A DNA stretch of 64,000 nt. It comes from Cylicocyclus nassatus (Eukaryota; Nematoda; Chromadorea; Rhabditida; Strongylidae). Under the pieces are notes generated by a model. The model did not search any database. It saw only the letters and a program-made list of their open reading frames with translations, and was not told where the DNA came from. The first letter of the stretch is position 1, and every line of letters begins with the position of its first letter. The stretch spans positions 9,909,753 through 9,973,752 of the forward strand of contig CATQJL010000223.1 in NCBI GenBank assembly GCA_958299035.1, written 5' to 3'. Both the position numbers and the translations under genes were made by a program. Below are positions 1 to 9,984 of the stretch, piece after piece.

Positions 1-657
1 TTTGACATGCGGGGCTGGGATTTTGCACAGGGGGGGTAATCGAGCATGCTGATTACGAACACAATATTAGTTTTCAGGATCGTTCATTACTTTTATCGAT
101 TTTATCGATTTTTTTTGTAAAGTTTGACCTGCCGGGCTGGGAGTTTGTACAGGGGGGTAATCGAGCATGCAGATTACGAATACAATAATAGTTTTCAAGA
201 TTATCGTCCATTACTTTTATCGATTTTATCGATTTTTTGAAAATTTGAGCTAGGGGGCTGGAATTTGGCACAGGGGTGTAATAGCATGCTGATCACCCCC
301 CTTGGGGATGATCAGTATGCTCGATTACCCCCCTGTGCCAACTCCCAGCCCCCTAGCTCAAACTTTGCAAAAAAATCGATAAAATCGATAAAAGTAATCG
401 ATAATCCCGAAAACCAATATTGTATTCGGAATCCCCATGCTCGATTACCCTCCTGTGCCAACTCCCAGCCCCGTAGCTCAAACTTTGCAAAAAAATCGAT
501 AAAATCGATAAAAGTAATCGATAATCCCGAAAACCAATATTGTATTCGGAATCCCCATGCTCGATTACCCCCCTGTGCCAACTCCCAGCCCCGTAGGTGA
601 ACTCAGCAAAAAAATCGATAAAAATCGATAAAATCGATATCGATCGATGACGAAAAG
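1..657. repeat. Inverted arrays of a ~120-bp repeat unit (Repeat A)
   Basis: Three copies read in minus orientation from 1 to about 295, and three copies in plus orientation from about 310 to 600, facing each other around position 300. The spacing is 120-122 bp, judged from the motif CTGTGCCAACTCCCAGCC at about 333, 453 and 573 and its complement at about 12, 134 and 254. Each unit also holds an ATCGATAAAATCGAT block and a CATGCTCGATTACCCCCCTG block. Open frames through this stretch translate the repeat and are not genes. The plus array decays into ATCGATAAAATCGATATCGAT at 610-650. Repeat class is unknown. Confidence 0.9.
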
Positions 658-803
658 TAGCCTATGACACCCGCCGGGGCCCGAAGTGTATGTGTGCCAA
701 GTTTGGTCCGGATCGGTTCAGAAATGGAATTTTCTATTCGGAACATACGTACAGACATACAGACAGACAGACATACAGACATACAGACAAACAGACATTC
801 AGC
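658..803 (+). repeat. Repeat A tail with ACAGACAT microsatellite
   Basis: A conserved segment (GTGCCAAGTTTGGTCCGGATCGG, shown here only as positions 695-717, then GGAACATACGTAC) runs into an imperfect ACAGACAT/ACAGACAG microsatellite at 748-800. The same segment follows the Repeat A unit at 61.93-62.12 kb, and appears reversed at 14.59-14.83 kb, so it is a fixed part of that family. Confidence 0.8.
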
Positions 804-1503
804 TTTATATATAAGATAAGTTTTAATATTTTCCTAATCATTTACAAGTATAAACAAGTCACTCGATCATTTTTATAACTCGTATAAGCAAGTTCCAAAA
901 ATTTCGAGACCATTCTCGAGGGAGAGGAGGGGAGGGGAGAGGAGTTTGTTGGATCGTTTAGAAGGAAGCATAATCAACTGAGGGGGAAACAAAAGCACAT
1001 CGAGCTATCAAAACCTTCAAAAAATTTCTCTGCGGCTTGTGGTTCTAACGCACCGCATCCAGGAGCACACAAGAATTTATTGAGTACTTTAGCAACCTCC
1101 CCAAGTCTCGACGATGGTGGAGGGGTTTGTTTGAAGCAGAAAAATTTCAGAAGGGTGCACGGCCGAAATGTTAAGGAAAACTATTGTCATAAACAGGAAT
1201 GAGTTCGTCCTGATCTGACCTGATCACCGAAAGCATCGGAAAAGTTTGAAATCATAAGAAAAAATGATTGAGTATTAGAAGTATTCACTTCTAAAAATTT
1301 GATTGAATATTAGTCAAGCTGGTTTTGATGGAAAGAGACTATAGCAGAATACTCCTAATCAGCTCTACATTCCATATTGTTCATCATCTGTAAAGAAACT
1401 GTAATACGCAGTGAATTCTTTTCCTTGAGATTGTGATCGGCCATTGGAATTATTTCAATATGTCTGAGTAATAGGTGATTTTGTTATAAATGTCTCCTTT
1501 TTT
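804..1503. other. No gene recognised
   Basis: AT-rich sequence with a short purine-rich tract near 918-942 (GGAGAGGAGGGGAGGGGAGA). No exon with convincing splice sites, no TIR pair and no repeat shared with the rest of the window was seen. Confidence 0.5.
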
Positions 1504-1564
1504 GAACTAGCGACTGGAGCGAGAAGCAAAAGTACAGGTATTATAATATAAAAACCTGTTTATA

Positions 1565-1759
1565 TTGTTTGTTATGCATTTGCTTGATGCAACTGGAGCA
1601 ATCCATGCGAAGATGGCCGCACTAAAGGTACAGAGCGCACGAGCGGAGGCCGCAAGGGACCAGAACCTACGAACCTTAATCACTCCTTATGATACAGAGG
1701 GTATAGCATGTCACATATTCCTAACAACCAACTATTACCTCGATAGATGGATATGTTAG
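1565..1759 (+). CDS. Candidate exon, helical/coiled-coil-like, unknown
   Basis: An open frame through 1565-1759 contains an Ala/Arg/Glu/Gln-rich helical stretch, MAALKVQSARAEAARDQNLR, encoded at about 1610-1670. A short preceding exon may exist at 1515-1541 (reading RLEREAKVQ and ending at a GT donor). No family is recognised. The end of the frame after about 1690 looks less coding-like, and a donor was not fixed. This is a weak candidate only. Confidence 0.2.
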   Translation: MFVMHLLDATGAIHAKMAALKVQSARAEAARDQNLRTLITPYDTEGIACHIFLTTNYYLDRWIC

Positions 1760-1963
1760 TAACGCGAGCCTTTACTGAACTGCTTTTTTGAACATCAAAT
1801 TATCTCTTCACCATGAGTTTAGTTGAAGGGATATTTAGATGTGTGCTCCTTGAGAAGAACCTCGGATAAACTAATGCGCTTTACAAACTCCACATTTCTA
1901 TTTTGTTAGGTAAAGACTATGAATAGATTTCCGAAAAAATTCATTTGCTCCACTTTATTTCAG

Positions 1964-2138
1964 TTTTTCATTTATGGGCCTTCACTTTCGTCTTTTTATT
2001 TCACTTCAATTCATACCATGTATACGCTCTAGGCGTTCCAAACCAAAAACATCAACGTGTTATTCATATATGAATCACAACAGTAACAATAACTCATCAT
2101 TTAAGTCCAGTCCAGACGAATCACGCAGAAAGAAGTAG
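1964..2138 (+). CDS. Candidate terminal exon, unknown
   Basis: After a good acceptor (TTTATTTCAG ending at 1963) a frame stays open for 58 codons to a TAG at 2136-2138. It opens hydrophobic (FSFMGLHFRLFISLQF) and closes polar and basic (SSFKSSPDESRRKK), as the last membrane segment and cytoplasmic tail of a membrane protein would. The frame needs two bases from an upstream exon that could not be placed. Function unknown. Confidence 0.22.
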
Positions 2139-2344
2139 TGTAGCAATAATGAAGAAACCAGTTTGCGTAACATGTTTAAGATTGCAATGCCGTTCCCAGA
2201 GAGAATGTCCGGATGCGTACAGAACGCCCAAGTCCATACAGAACAAAAAGTCCGATATATTGCATCTTTACCTATGAAAACACCTTGCTATAATGATATG
2301 CTCCCACGCTTATAGCTCTCACCCTGACTGACTGAATTCTTACT

Positions 2345-2732
2345 TTAAGGCCCTTTGGCATTGAAGACAGTGTTCAGGCAAATCTGGACCTATGGGGAAT
2401 TTACATGGAAATTAGTTTTAGGGCCCTAAGGGCAACTAAGGCAATGCCCAACCGACAGCAGCTCATGTAGTGCTCTAACGGCTGAGATAGTCCCCTCGGA
2501 ACTGGATCGTATTTCGCATGGATTCATGGTGCAACGCGAGGGACCTCGCGCGAAATTGATGGGTTGCGCCATGAATCCATGCGAATACGATCCTGGGGTC
2601 CAGTTTGGAGGCGTATATCTTGGCCGTTAGTGAGTCACCAGAGCTGCCGCTTGGGCAGCGCCTTAGTTAGCGCCCAAAATTACTTTCCACGTAAAATCCC
2701 CATAGCTCCAGTTACCTGGATGCTGCCTTTAA
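2345..2732. mobile_element. TTAA-flanked palindromic MITE, copy 1
   Basis: Long imperfect terminal inverted repeats of about 190 bp meet near 2540. The left arm carries CAGGCAAATCTGG, CTATGGGGAATTTACATGG and CGCATGGATTCATGGTGCAAC; the right arm carries their complements. TTAA tetranucleotides sit at 2345-2348 and 2729-2732. The right end reads CTGGATGCTGCCT-TTAA. Copies of the same family lie at 24.85 kb, 37.93 kb and, as one end only, at 26.34 kb. TTAA target duplication with short conserved ends is the hallmark of piggyBac-type transposition; no transposase is encoded, so the element would be non-autonomous. Confidence 0.75.
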
Positions 2733-3309
2733 AGGCAGCAGCTCGGCAGATTTTCAACTTCGGGGTTTTGGCAGATTTGAGGCTACTCCGGCCCCTGAAT
2801 CATGATTTGAACTCCCCTTAGCGCGAAAATGGGGAAACCTCGTCTTTTGAACCTCCTGAGACGGGCGCGGACAAGTGAGCCGTTTTTCTCTGCCGTCAGA
2901 TACGCAGAGCAAGGAGGTAGAGAACACCACCATACGAAGCTACGAATGACGGCGCGTGGGTGGAGGACTATATGTCGCCGAAAAAGGGTGGTCTCCGCGG
3001 TCATTTGCGACAAATACGCACCCTTGTACGCGAGCGGTCATGCGTTCCTGCAGGAAAACCGCGCGGGACCCTTCCATATTCGGCGACATATAGTCCTCCA
3101 CCCATGGCGCGTTTCTAGCAGAGAACATACTCGTTCGAAAAAGGTGTTACGAGAATGAAAGGAGGAAGGGGAGCGGCGCTTGCCCCCTTCCCTGGGTTGC
3201 AGAGTTCACGTTTTCGGCGCGGAGTTGCTGTTTTGGTTCACTTGGAGGGCCTCCTACCCATCTATGCCCAAATCTGAGGTAGGTCAATCTGCCGAGCCGC
3301 TGCCTTTAA
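2729..3309. mobile_element. Second TTAA element abutting copy 1
   Basis: It begins at the TTAA shared with the previous element (2729-2732) with AGGCAGCAGCTCGGCAGATT, and ends with the complement AATCTGCCGAGCCGCTGCCT followed by TTAA at 3306-3309. The interior is unlike copy 1 and holds a different palindromic MITE at 2950-3111. Small open frames inside (for example 2829-3158) translate repeat sequence and are not genes. Confidence 0.65.
2950..3111. mobile_element. Nested palindromic MITE (GGACTATATGTCGCC family), copy 1
   Basis: Arms GTGGGTGGAGGACTATATGT and its complement, extending to CGCCGAA on the inner side, face each other over about 90 bp of interior. It lies wholly inside the TTAA element at 2729-3309, so it either arrived later or is carried as its core. 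A second, more diverged copy lies at 8701-8858. Confidence 0.7.
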
Positions 3310-3611
3310 GCGTTTTGGGCAACTAGTTCATCGATAAGACCAAATCAGCAAGGAGATCGAGTTAATTGTCTAGCAAGGACTACGTGGCATATGGTAAAAT
3401 TTTGTCTTTCGAAATAACCAAATTTTACGTGTACAAGGCGGACTTTTTTGGTTTTTCAAAAGAAGCTTAGCCGGTTCACTGTGTCGTTCCTCTTAGCCAT
3501 ACCAACACGGTATCAGGTCCTTTAGTCGCGAATACTTTGGCGTATTTAGGCTGGTTGATTCTAGAAGAGAATCCCCGCGCCTTGTACGCGTAAAATTATG
3601 TATGTATGTAT
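3310..3611. other. No gene recognised
   Basis: Unique-looking sequence ending in a short TATG microsatellite (3599-3611). No splice-bounded frame seen. Confidence 0.4.
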
Positions 3612-3974
3612 CAGTGGCGGACCGAGGAGGGGGGGGCGGGGGGGGGGGGGCCCCCCCGAGAATGGGTTGCGAAATTTTTGAAACTTACCTATATGGGCTG
3701 TAAAAATGTGCAAACGACTTGTTTGCACTTGAAAATAATTAAAATGATTTTTAAAATTTTTTAAAAATTCATTTTAGCCTTATAAAAAAAATTTTCGGGG
3801 GCGTGGCTGACGTCACGCCCCCTTTTTTCAGACTTTAGGGGTCGGGGACCCGCAAAAATTTTGAGAAGCACCCCAAAAAATTTTTCGGAGTGCGTGGCTG
3901 ACGCCACGCACCTTCTTTAGAAAAAAATTTTTGTCCCCCCCCCCCCCCGAAAAAAATTTCTCGGACCGCCACTG
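3612..3974. mobile_element. MITE with CAGTGGCGGACCGAG ends and poly-G/poly-C arms, copy 1
   Basis: Ends are CAGTGGCGGACCGAG (3612-3626) and CTCGGACCGCCACTG (3960-3974), a perfect 15-bp inverted repeat. Inside them are a long G run on the left and a long C run on the right. The element is flanked by TATGTAT on both sides, a possible target duplication blurred by the local TATG microsatellite. The interior has two GGGCGTGGCTGACG-type motifs. Related copies lie at 50.7 kb and 60.5 kb. No protein is encoded. Size and ends would fit a hAT-like MITE; the superfamily is inferred, not shown. Confidence 0.75.
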
Positions 3975-4848
3975 TATGTATTTATGATGGACAATGGATA
4001 GATGGAGGATCAATGGTTTGGTCAATGGATTGACCGCTGCATCACAAACCACCAAAAGTGATCTTTTACTTCTACTTCACATATCTCCGTTGTTCTTAAG
4101 CAATATGATCTGTAACCATTATTCCGATCATGAGATCAAAGCTTCTGATAATGTGTTGAATCTTTTAATTGGAGGCCATGACCAATTACCTACAAAACCA
4201 TCTACTAAAAAATCCATCCTACGAGATATTGCTCACATTACCAACAATATGTGTTCGCATAATTACAGTTTCGCTCTCATTTCCTGTCCTCTCGGTTTTT
4301 AAAAGATTTTTGTCACTGCCGGGCGATACTGTGCGAAAGCTATAGCCGAAAACTAGAATTCAATCAATCTTGCATTTTTTTTTCTATCGTGTGCAGCTCT
4401 TTCGTTTATAGTTATGATTGTATAATAGCACATCGCTTGTTCGATGTATTTTATATAAATATAAATACAAATAAATCAGAGTAATCTGTAATATTGATGG
4501 AAATCCTCATAAGTAACTTTGCATCGGATTGTGAATCTGCTGCTTGTCCTAAGAAGAAATTTTATTACAACTGAGAAGACGTGCCAAACTGCGTGCTGTC
4601 CGAAACCTACTCAAAATAGGTTGCGGAGGAGCGTGCAATGAAAAAGTGGTGCAAATATTACTTTTGCAGCTTTGCTGTTAGTAGCAGATATCGGACTGAA
4701 GTGCGTACAATGATCATGTGATCAGTTCAGTGATATGAGTATCATTTGAACACTTTTGTTGTGTGTCAACACGGAGTACAATCATGTCAGAGTAGTCACT
4801 AAATTTTTGTAAAAAGTGGTTATCACTCCTGACAATTCATAAAAAGTA
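3975..4848. other. No gene assigned
   Basis: A 102-codon open frame at 3994-4302 has no recognised similarity and no clear splice boundaries; it may be chance. The rest is AT-rich, with an A/T-rich stretch near 4440-4480. No TIR pair seen. Confidence 0.4.
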
Positions 4849-5050
4849 ATGCTACTTTCAACAATTCTTGGCGTAAGTATCTAACTGCACAACATCCGCG
4901 AAATCATTTATATTTCAGTTTATATTATCGCTTAATCTCACAAAAGAACCATTCCTCACGTGCCAGTGGATTTCTGAGAACAAGACTTACAAGGATGTAG
5001 TGTATCAACGACTGCCAAAGGAAGTCAGTTGCAAACATTTAGCTCTTTAA
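4849..5050 (+). CDS. Small secreted protein, two exons, unknown function
   Basis: Model: exon 1 4849-4872 (ATG to GGC), intron 4873-4918 (46 nt, GTAAGT...TTTCAG), exon 2 4919-5050 ending in TAA. Both junctions are in phase 0. The product would be 51 aa. The first ~15 residues (MLLSTILGFILSLNL) look like a signal peptide that crosses the intron, followed by a polar region with two cysteines (residues 23 and 46) and one N-glycosylation sequon (NKT). No family is recognised. The splice signals match nematode consensus exactly and the intron length is typical. Whether further exons lie upstream is unknown. Confidence 0.45.
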
Positions 5051-6324
5051 CACATTAACATTTATTGGAGATTTTTGACTTTGGAAGGATGATTGTTAAG
5101 GCATTCTTTAGAAAAAAATCCCAGTTTCTTGCACGAATCCAATCTAATTAAATTATCAAACTTTCCTGGAAGTATCGTTTGGCCTTCCTTTGCGTTTCCA
5201 TTCTTCATTCTCTATATTCATGGCGCATATTGCAAAAGTACGTAGTCAATTCTCTCATTGCTGCCGTCAGAGTAAGTAATCTGGACGTCTGCAGTCGTGT
5301 TGCCCGGAAAACAATGTAACCCTTTCGCTTACTACTCTTTTATCTTTTGGCCTCTAAAGAGTCTCGTATGGTTTGCTTGATTTACGGTACAAAACCCATC
5401 TCTACGTGGGGTTATGAAGAACAAAATAGTTATCATGCTTACAAGGGAATGATTAAAAGTCGAAGCGGCCAATCCAAGCAACCTGCCTACTACCCAACGC
5501 AGCATTCAATGCTAACTTCGGGTCTGTAATCCATATCTGCTTATCGCCTTTGTGGAGGAAGTTATAAGCAGCATTTATTGTGGGAAAATCATACATTAAA
5601 ATTGCGAAATTGAGCACATAGTTGCATTTTCAGCTCACCTTTCGGCTTCAAAAACAAGTAACCTAACTGCATGTTTTGGCTTAGGATTAAGCCGCACATA
5701 GCTTTGCACTGCCAAATGAGGCGCTTTTACATAACATTTCTTAGCGAAATAACGGTCTTAAATAGCTCGTAACTTCGTCTACATGGGCGCAAAGCAGATA
5801 CGGAATACAGATACGAAGTCAGCGTTATATGCTGCATCTGACGGTGTGCAACTTGCTTGGATGGGCCACTTCGATATCTGACCATTTCTTGTTAGCTACG
5901 CCCTCACTGTGGGTTTAAATGGTTCAACAAAGAGCGAATCTGGTGCGGAGCCTCAAAGGTTCAACATATCTGTTTCGACTTTGTTCTTACTCTTGTGTAA
6001 CACCAGTTAATTGTCTTCTGACCGCATAGCCTTGAATACTTATCTCTCATAGTAAAGGTACATGAAATAGGTAACAAGAACTTATTTTTCTTCAAAATTT
6101 ATAAGTTAGGAAAAGGGGTGATAATTGCGCATCAATCAGCCTATGGGGTGAGCCGGTATCAAGCAGATACTTGTACAAAGTTTGCCGTGGATTGGCCCTC
6201 ACTCGGAAATCTATAATGAACACACTAATCAAACTACCCACGCTCAGCTCTATATATGTATAGATGTGGATTTGGGGAGGATATGCGGAACTGAACAACG
6301 AAGTCGAAAGAGATCCAAAGTGTG
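5051..6324. other. No gene assigned
   Basis: A 60-codon frame at 5347-5529 and frames on both strands at 6092-6382 lack splice support. The sequence is unique within the window apart from its right edge, where a palindromic element begins. Confidence 0.4.
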
Positions 6325-6535
6325 GATTAGCCACTCAAACAATCACAGGCTCCGCTTTCGCTTCGCGCTGAAGGCTTTATAGCAGCCCGCTCGCTGCCAG
6401 TTCTGAAACGGTTCTCAGCGGGAAGAGACAGTGAGGCATGGGGCCACCGCGCTTTTAGTGGGTTTTCGCGGTGGCTTTGTGGCTGCCGGCTGAGAGCCTG
6501 TGATTGTCTGAGCAGCCAAAGCTTTGAGTTTGTAG
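6325..6535. mobile_element. Palindromic MITE-like element, single copy here
   Basis: GCCACTCAAACAATCACAGGCTC near 6330-6352 and GAGCCTGTGATTGTCTGAGCAGCC near 6495-6518 are inverted. Between them is a GC-rich interior with a further CCACCGCG...CGCGGTGG hairpin (6442-6474). Small frames on both strands read this palindrome. No target duplication could be fixed. Confidence 0.5.
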
Positions 6536-7108
6536 GAGCAGCCAATGCTTTAGTTTGTTTTTTTAGGTGCAAATGTTGATGTTAAAATTTTGCAAATTAT
6601 AAGCCTTTTCAATCCTGTATAATCTTACGCGGGTTTGAATCTCATAAATTTCTCGAAAACCCTTCTAGAAGTTCCCGCAAACGCAGTTTACGTGCTTCTT
6701 TACGTTACATGCGCCCCACTTCACACTTGGCTGAAGAGATCTCCGTTGCCTAGAAGGGTGTGTCAAAACACGGAAAGGGGAACCTGCGTGTCGGCCATTG
6801 CGGGCCGAATCGTCTTTTTTGAGAGATTCTCTTAACAGAATATGTGGAGACACACTTCGATAAAATACAGTCTTTATAGATTTGCGTTGAACAATGATTT
6901 ATCGTTGAAAAGTAAATCACACAGCAATTTGAACTGCCTAAGCGCTAATAGTATATTGAAGCAAATCCTATTCGCATTTTCCTAATTATAAAAATTTGAG
7001 TTCTTGCAAAATTGCTGAAATGGCAGTCAATTCACCATAGCGCTGATATGCCATTTGGTTTTAAAGCAGACACACAATGAGTCCATTGATCCTCCCCAGC
7101 TTTTTTAG
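6536..7108. other. No gene assigned; probably upstream intron of the next gene
   Basis: Frames at 6635-6835 and 6665-6853 overlap on opposite strands and lack splice support. The last bases (CTTTTTTAG ending at 7108) form the acceptor of the gene that follows. Confidence 0.4.
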
Positions 7109-8356
7109 AAGTACAACCGCAAGCTGGAGACAGCAACATGTTTGGCGGCTCGTGCCTATATTAGTGCACTTGCAGCTTATGAAAGTGCAAAGAATCTAAC
7201 GCAAAGAGATCGAGCAATGCACTATTTTCTATTCTTTGAGGAGGCGCTAACGCTGCATAATTTTGTGTTTACCCCGACTCGGTAAGTATATGATTAAATG
7301 CGATGATTTTGAAACGAATAATGCCGCAAGTTTAGGACATTCAATCAAGGACTTTACTGGATAGATGATGCAGTGAAGCACCGGGTGAGTCTATTCCCTA
7401 CGATTAATTTGAGGTGTGACTAATCACATTCTAAAGTCATCCAAGCATAGTCAACGTGAATGCTTCTCTCTACTCAAATTTTTCATAATACTTTCACAAA
7501 GATTTCTGTGAACCCTTGACTTTAATGTTACAAGCAACTCGACAGAAACGTTGATGCTTTTAGTTTCAACTGTATATGTACACATCACAGTATAATTTGG
7601 TAATGTTACAAGATGTCAATTACAATAAATTTTACTCATATACGAAGTTGCCTCAAAAGTATGTACATCTTAAGTGAGAGGAAACAAGAGAAGATGAAGA
7701 CACTGAATGGAAGCTGCGCTGACTTTTAGTGGGCACGCAATATAGGAATGTGGTTTTATCCAAGCACTGCAACTTTCAACTATAGTCTGTATCAACGTAT
7801 GCTACCAATTAAATAACATTTAGCGCAGGATATGCAGTAACTTTAACACATCTTTCGCCAGGGCTTGGCACAAGTGGCTTTTTAAAATGCACGAAAACGA
7901 AGTCCCCCTGACTGTTCCAAAATTTTAGAAGTCTGCTTTGACCCTAAACCATAAACGCAAAGAAGCCTCAAAAACGAAACGCCGACTCAAAGAAAAGTAT
8001 TTTTCCGCCACAAAACGGTGTCCCCTTTGATTATTGTCCTAAAAAACGATATCTAGCGTGCTTATGTGCCTCCCGCCGAGCCTTGTCGTTCGCTTAAGTG
8101 CTTGAAATCACATGTTCAAAAATTATTTGAGAGAGCAAATTGAATTTATTTCCATGCAAACACGATATCATATCCGATCGTTTTTACATGTTTTCTCTAT
8201 ATGTGTGCAAAAATTCAAACAGCCGCAAGTGGGGTACTCAAAGATTTATTTCATTTTCAGTTACTCTATCCTGCCACTAACTTCGCATGCAGCGTGACGG
8301 CCCGTATACCACCTGATGGACTTCTTCTAATGTGCCTAGTTGCCGAAGATCGTTGA
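7109..8356 (+). CDS. Three-exon gene fragment, unknown conserved-looking protein
   Basis: Exons 7109-7281, 7336-7384 and 8261-8356; introns of 54 nt (GTAAGT...TTTAG) and 876 nt (GTGAGT...TTTTCAG). The phases agree at every junction: exon 1 ends two bases into an Arg codon that the first base of exon 2 completes, and exons 2 and 3 join in phase 0. The 105 codons visible form a helical, Ala-rich first part (LAARAYISALAAYESAK), an aromatic stretch (HYFLFFEEALTLHNFVF) and a tail ending CLVAEDR before TGA. An in-frame TAG lies just before 7109, so the start must be in an upstream exon that was not found. No family is recognised. Phase agreement across three exons makes this one of the better models in the window. 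Confidence 0.5.
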
Positions 8357-8700
8357 CGTTCTACTATAAAAAATGGCTCTTGACGGGAAGTGCGAATGTG
8401 TATATATTTCATATTACTGCAAAAAATTTCTTTATAGCTACCCTTTGTTTTTATCACTTTGTAAGTATAGTTTGGCTCAAGTCTTATCATTATAGTATGT
8501 TTTATTTCAAGAAATACGGCTGGTACTCGTTAAGGATTTCCATCACAGGTTTTCCTTTCGAGTAAACTGGGTTTGTGCTTCAATTAAAACCTAAGTTTAT
8601 CGCAAGCAAGCTCCATATGAGTAAGATTATAGGCACTTTTCTGCCATTTTGATCCATTTTTTTCAAAAAATTGAAGAAATACGTGCTTTAGTCCGTAAAG
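8357..8700. other. No gene recognised
   Basis: The 3' flank of the preceding gene. A frame at 8332-8565 overlaps the last exon in another phase and is probably chance. Confidence 0.4.
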
Positions 8701-8858
8701 CTTCTTGGGAAGAAGACTATATGTCACCAAAAGAAGGTCCTAAGCGGACATCTGCGATACGCCATGCAATTCCGCGCACTACAGGCACTGCAGATTTATA
8801 CCAGCTGTCCGCAGAGGATGGAGTCTATCGGCGACATATAGTCCCCTACCCAATTTTT
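8701..8858. mobile_element. Palindromic MITE (GGACTATATGTCGCC family), copy 2
   Basis: GAAGACTATATGTCACCAAA near 8711 and CGGCGACATATAGTCCCCTACCC near 8830 are the arms. The family is the same as the nested MITE at 2950-3111, though the interiors differ. The open frame at 8649-8861 is made of this repeat. Confidence 0.65.
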
Positions 8859-9252
8859 TAGGGCTGCATGCATTAACATCCTCGCCGGGGAAGGGATAGC
8901 AGCTCGGAAGAAAGTTTTATATCCAAAACTTTAAAATCTGAAATCCACTCTGTCCACCTATCCCTAAGTATTCCTACCGTATGCGAACAGGAGCGAGAAG
9001 TTGTACAAGCCGCATTTCCCAGATTTTATGAGCCCCAGCCCCGGCGGCCGACTTTCTTCGAAGTGTTTTTTCTTTCCTCAAAGTTAATGAAACGTGCCAA
9101 ACATTTGATGATTATTTAACCGAACAGTGCTAAGCACATTTCTGATAAAAGCAAATCATGTATAGGAGTTATGAAATTTGCGACAAACTTTAAGTCAAGA
9201 GTTAGGGTTTTCGGAAATTTCGATATGTCAATAACTCACTTGTTCTTATTAG
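8859..9252. other. No gene recognised
   Basis: Unique sequence; the end (TTCTTATTAG at 9243-9252) is the acceptor proposed for the next candidate exon. Confidence 0.4.
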
Positions 9253-9433
9253 CAACATGCTTGGCACTATTGGATTAAATGATAAGTTCAATTTTGGAAT
9301 GTTTTCGTTAACTTCGGAGTATGAAAAATGGTTTTGTACAAGAGACAATCGGCCCGAGGATCATTACGGGATCCCACAAAGAGCTGGAAATTGCGGCCTG
9401 TGCAGCTTCCCGCTTCTGTTCAATATGTTCATG
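9253..9433 (+). CDS. Candidate internal exon, Cys-containing, unknown
   Basis: After the acceptor TTCTTATTAG a frame stays open through 9433, where ATG|GTGAAG could serve as donor (the frame runs on to 9514 without splicing). The peptide is mixed polar and aromatic with a Cys-rich end (GNCGLCSFPLLFNMF), compatible with an extracellular domain. No family is recognised. It lies downstream of the 7109-8356 gene on the same strand, but that gene already ends in a stop, so a link is not supported. Confidence 0.28.
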
Positions 9434-9765
9434 GTGAAGGAAAGTAGGAATACTTATGGACAGATAGCGTGTAATCCTATATCTCAAGCTTTAAGATATA
9501 AAGCTTTCGTTTGAGCTCTCTTCCCCAATGGGGTTGTTAATGCATGGGCCCCTAGATTTTATGGGACTTTCTACCTGCCACATCGATTATCACGTTTTGG
9601 TTCTGAACTCGACTGGCTTTTTTTCAAAATAAATCAGAATGATATGCGAGAGGATTTGAGATGAGTCAAAAACTGTTCAGCTGTTCTTTCATGGAAGCAA
9701 AACCAATCCAACAACATCTTGATAGCTTTCAGCGATGATTCAAAAATACCTTTCCTTCAGAGTAA
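9434..9765. other. No gene recognised
   Basis: AT-rich flank between the candidate exon and a MITE. Confidence 0.4.
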
Positions 9766-9984
9766 ATAGTCGAGTAGATCTCCCGCTTGATATAGTGTGC
9801 TTGCACTGAAGGTAAAATACGGTAAAATTCGCGCGTGAACAAGTAGCCACGTCAGTAATGCCAGCCTTTTGCGCGCGCAATTAGTCGGCGTCACAGGCGC
9901 AGCTGTTTGTTCACGCGCAAATTTTACCACATTTTACCTTCAGTGCAAGCACACTATATAAAGCGGAAAATCTACTCAACTGTA
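9766..9984. mobile_element. Palindromic MITE (AGTCGAGTAGATTTTCCGC family), copy 1
   Basis: Arms of about 90 bp: left AGTCGAGTAGATCTCCCGCTT...GTGCTTGCACTGAAGGTAAA, right the complement ending ATCTACTCAACTG. The centre is GC-rich (GCCAGCCTTTTGCGCGCGC). A second copy at 18101-18316 has the same arms and centre, so the boundaries are comparable between copies. No protein is encoded. Confidence 0.8.

Noticed and set aside
265..600. 111-codon plus frame and 89-codon minus frame with repeated peptide
   Set aside because: Both translate the ~120-bp Repeat A units on either strand; the peptide repetition comes from the DNA repeat.
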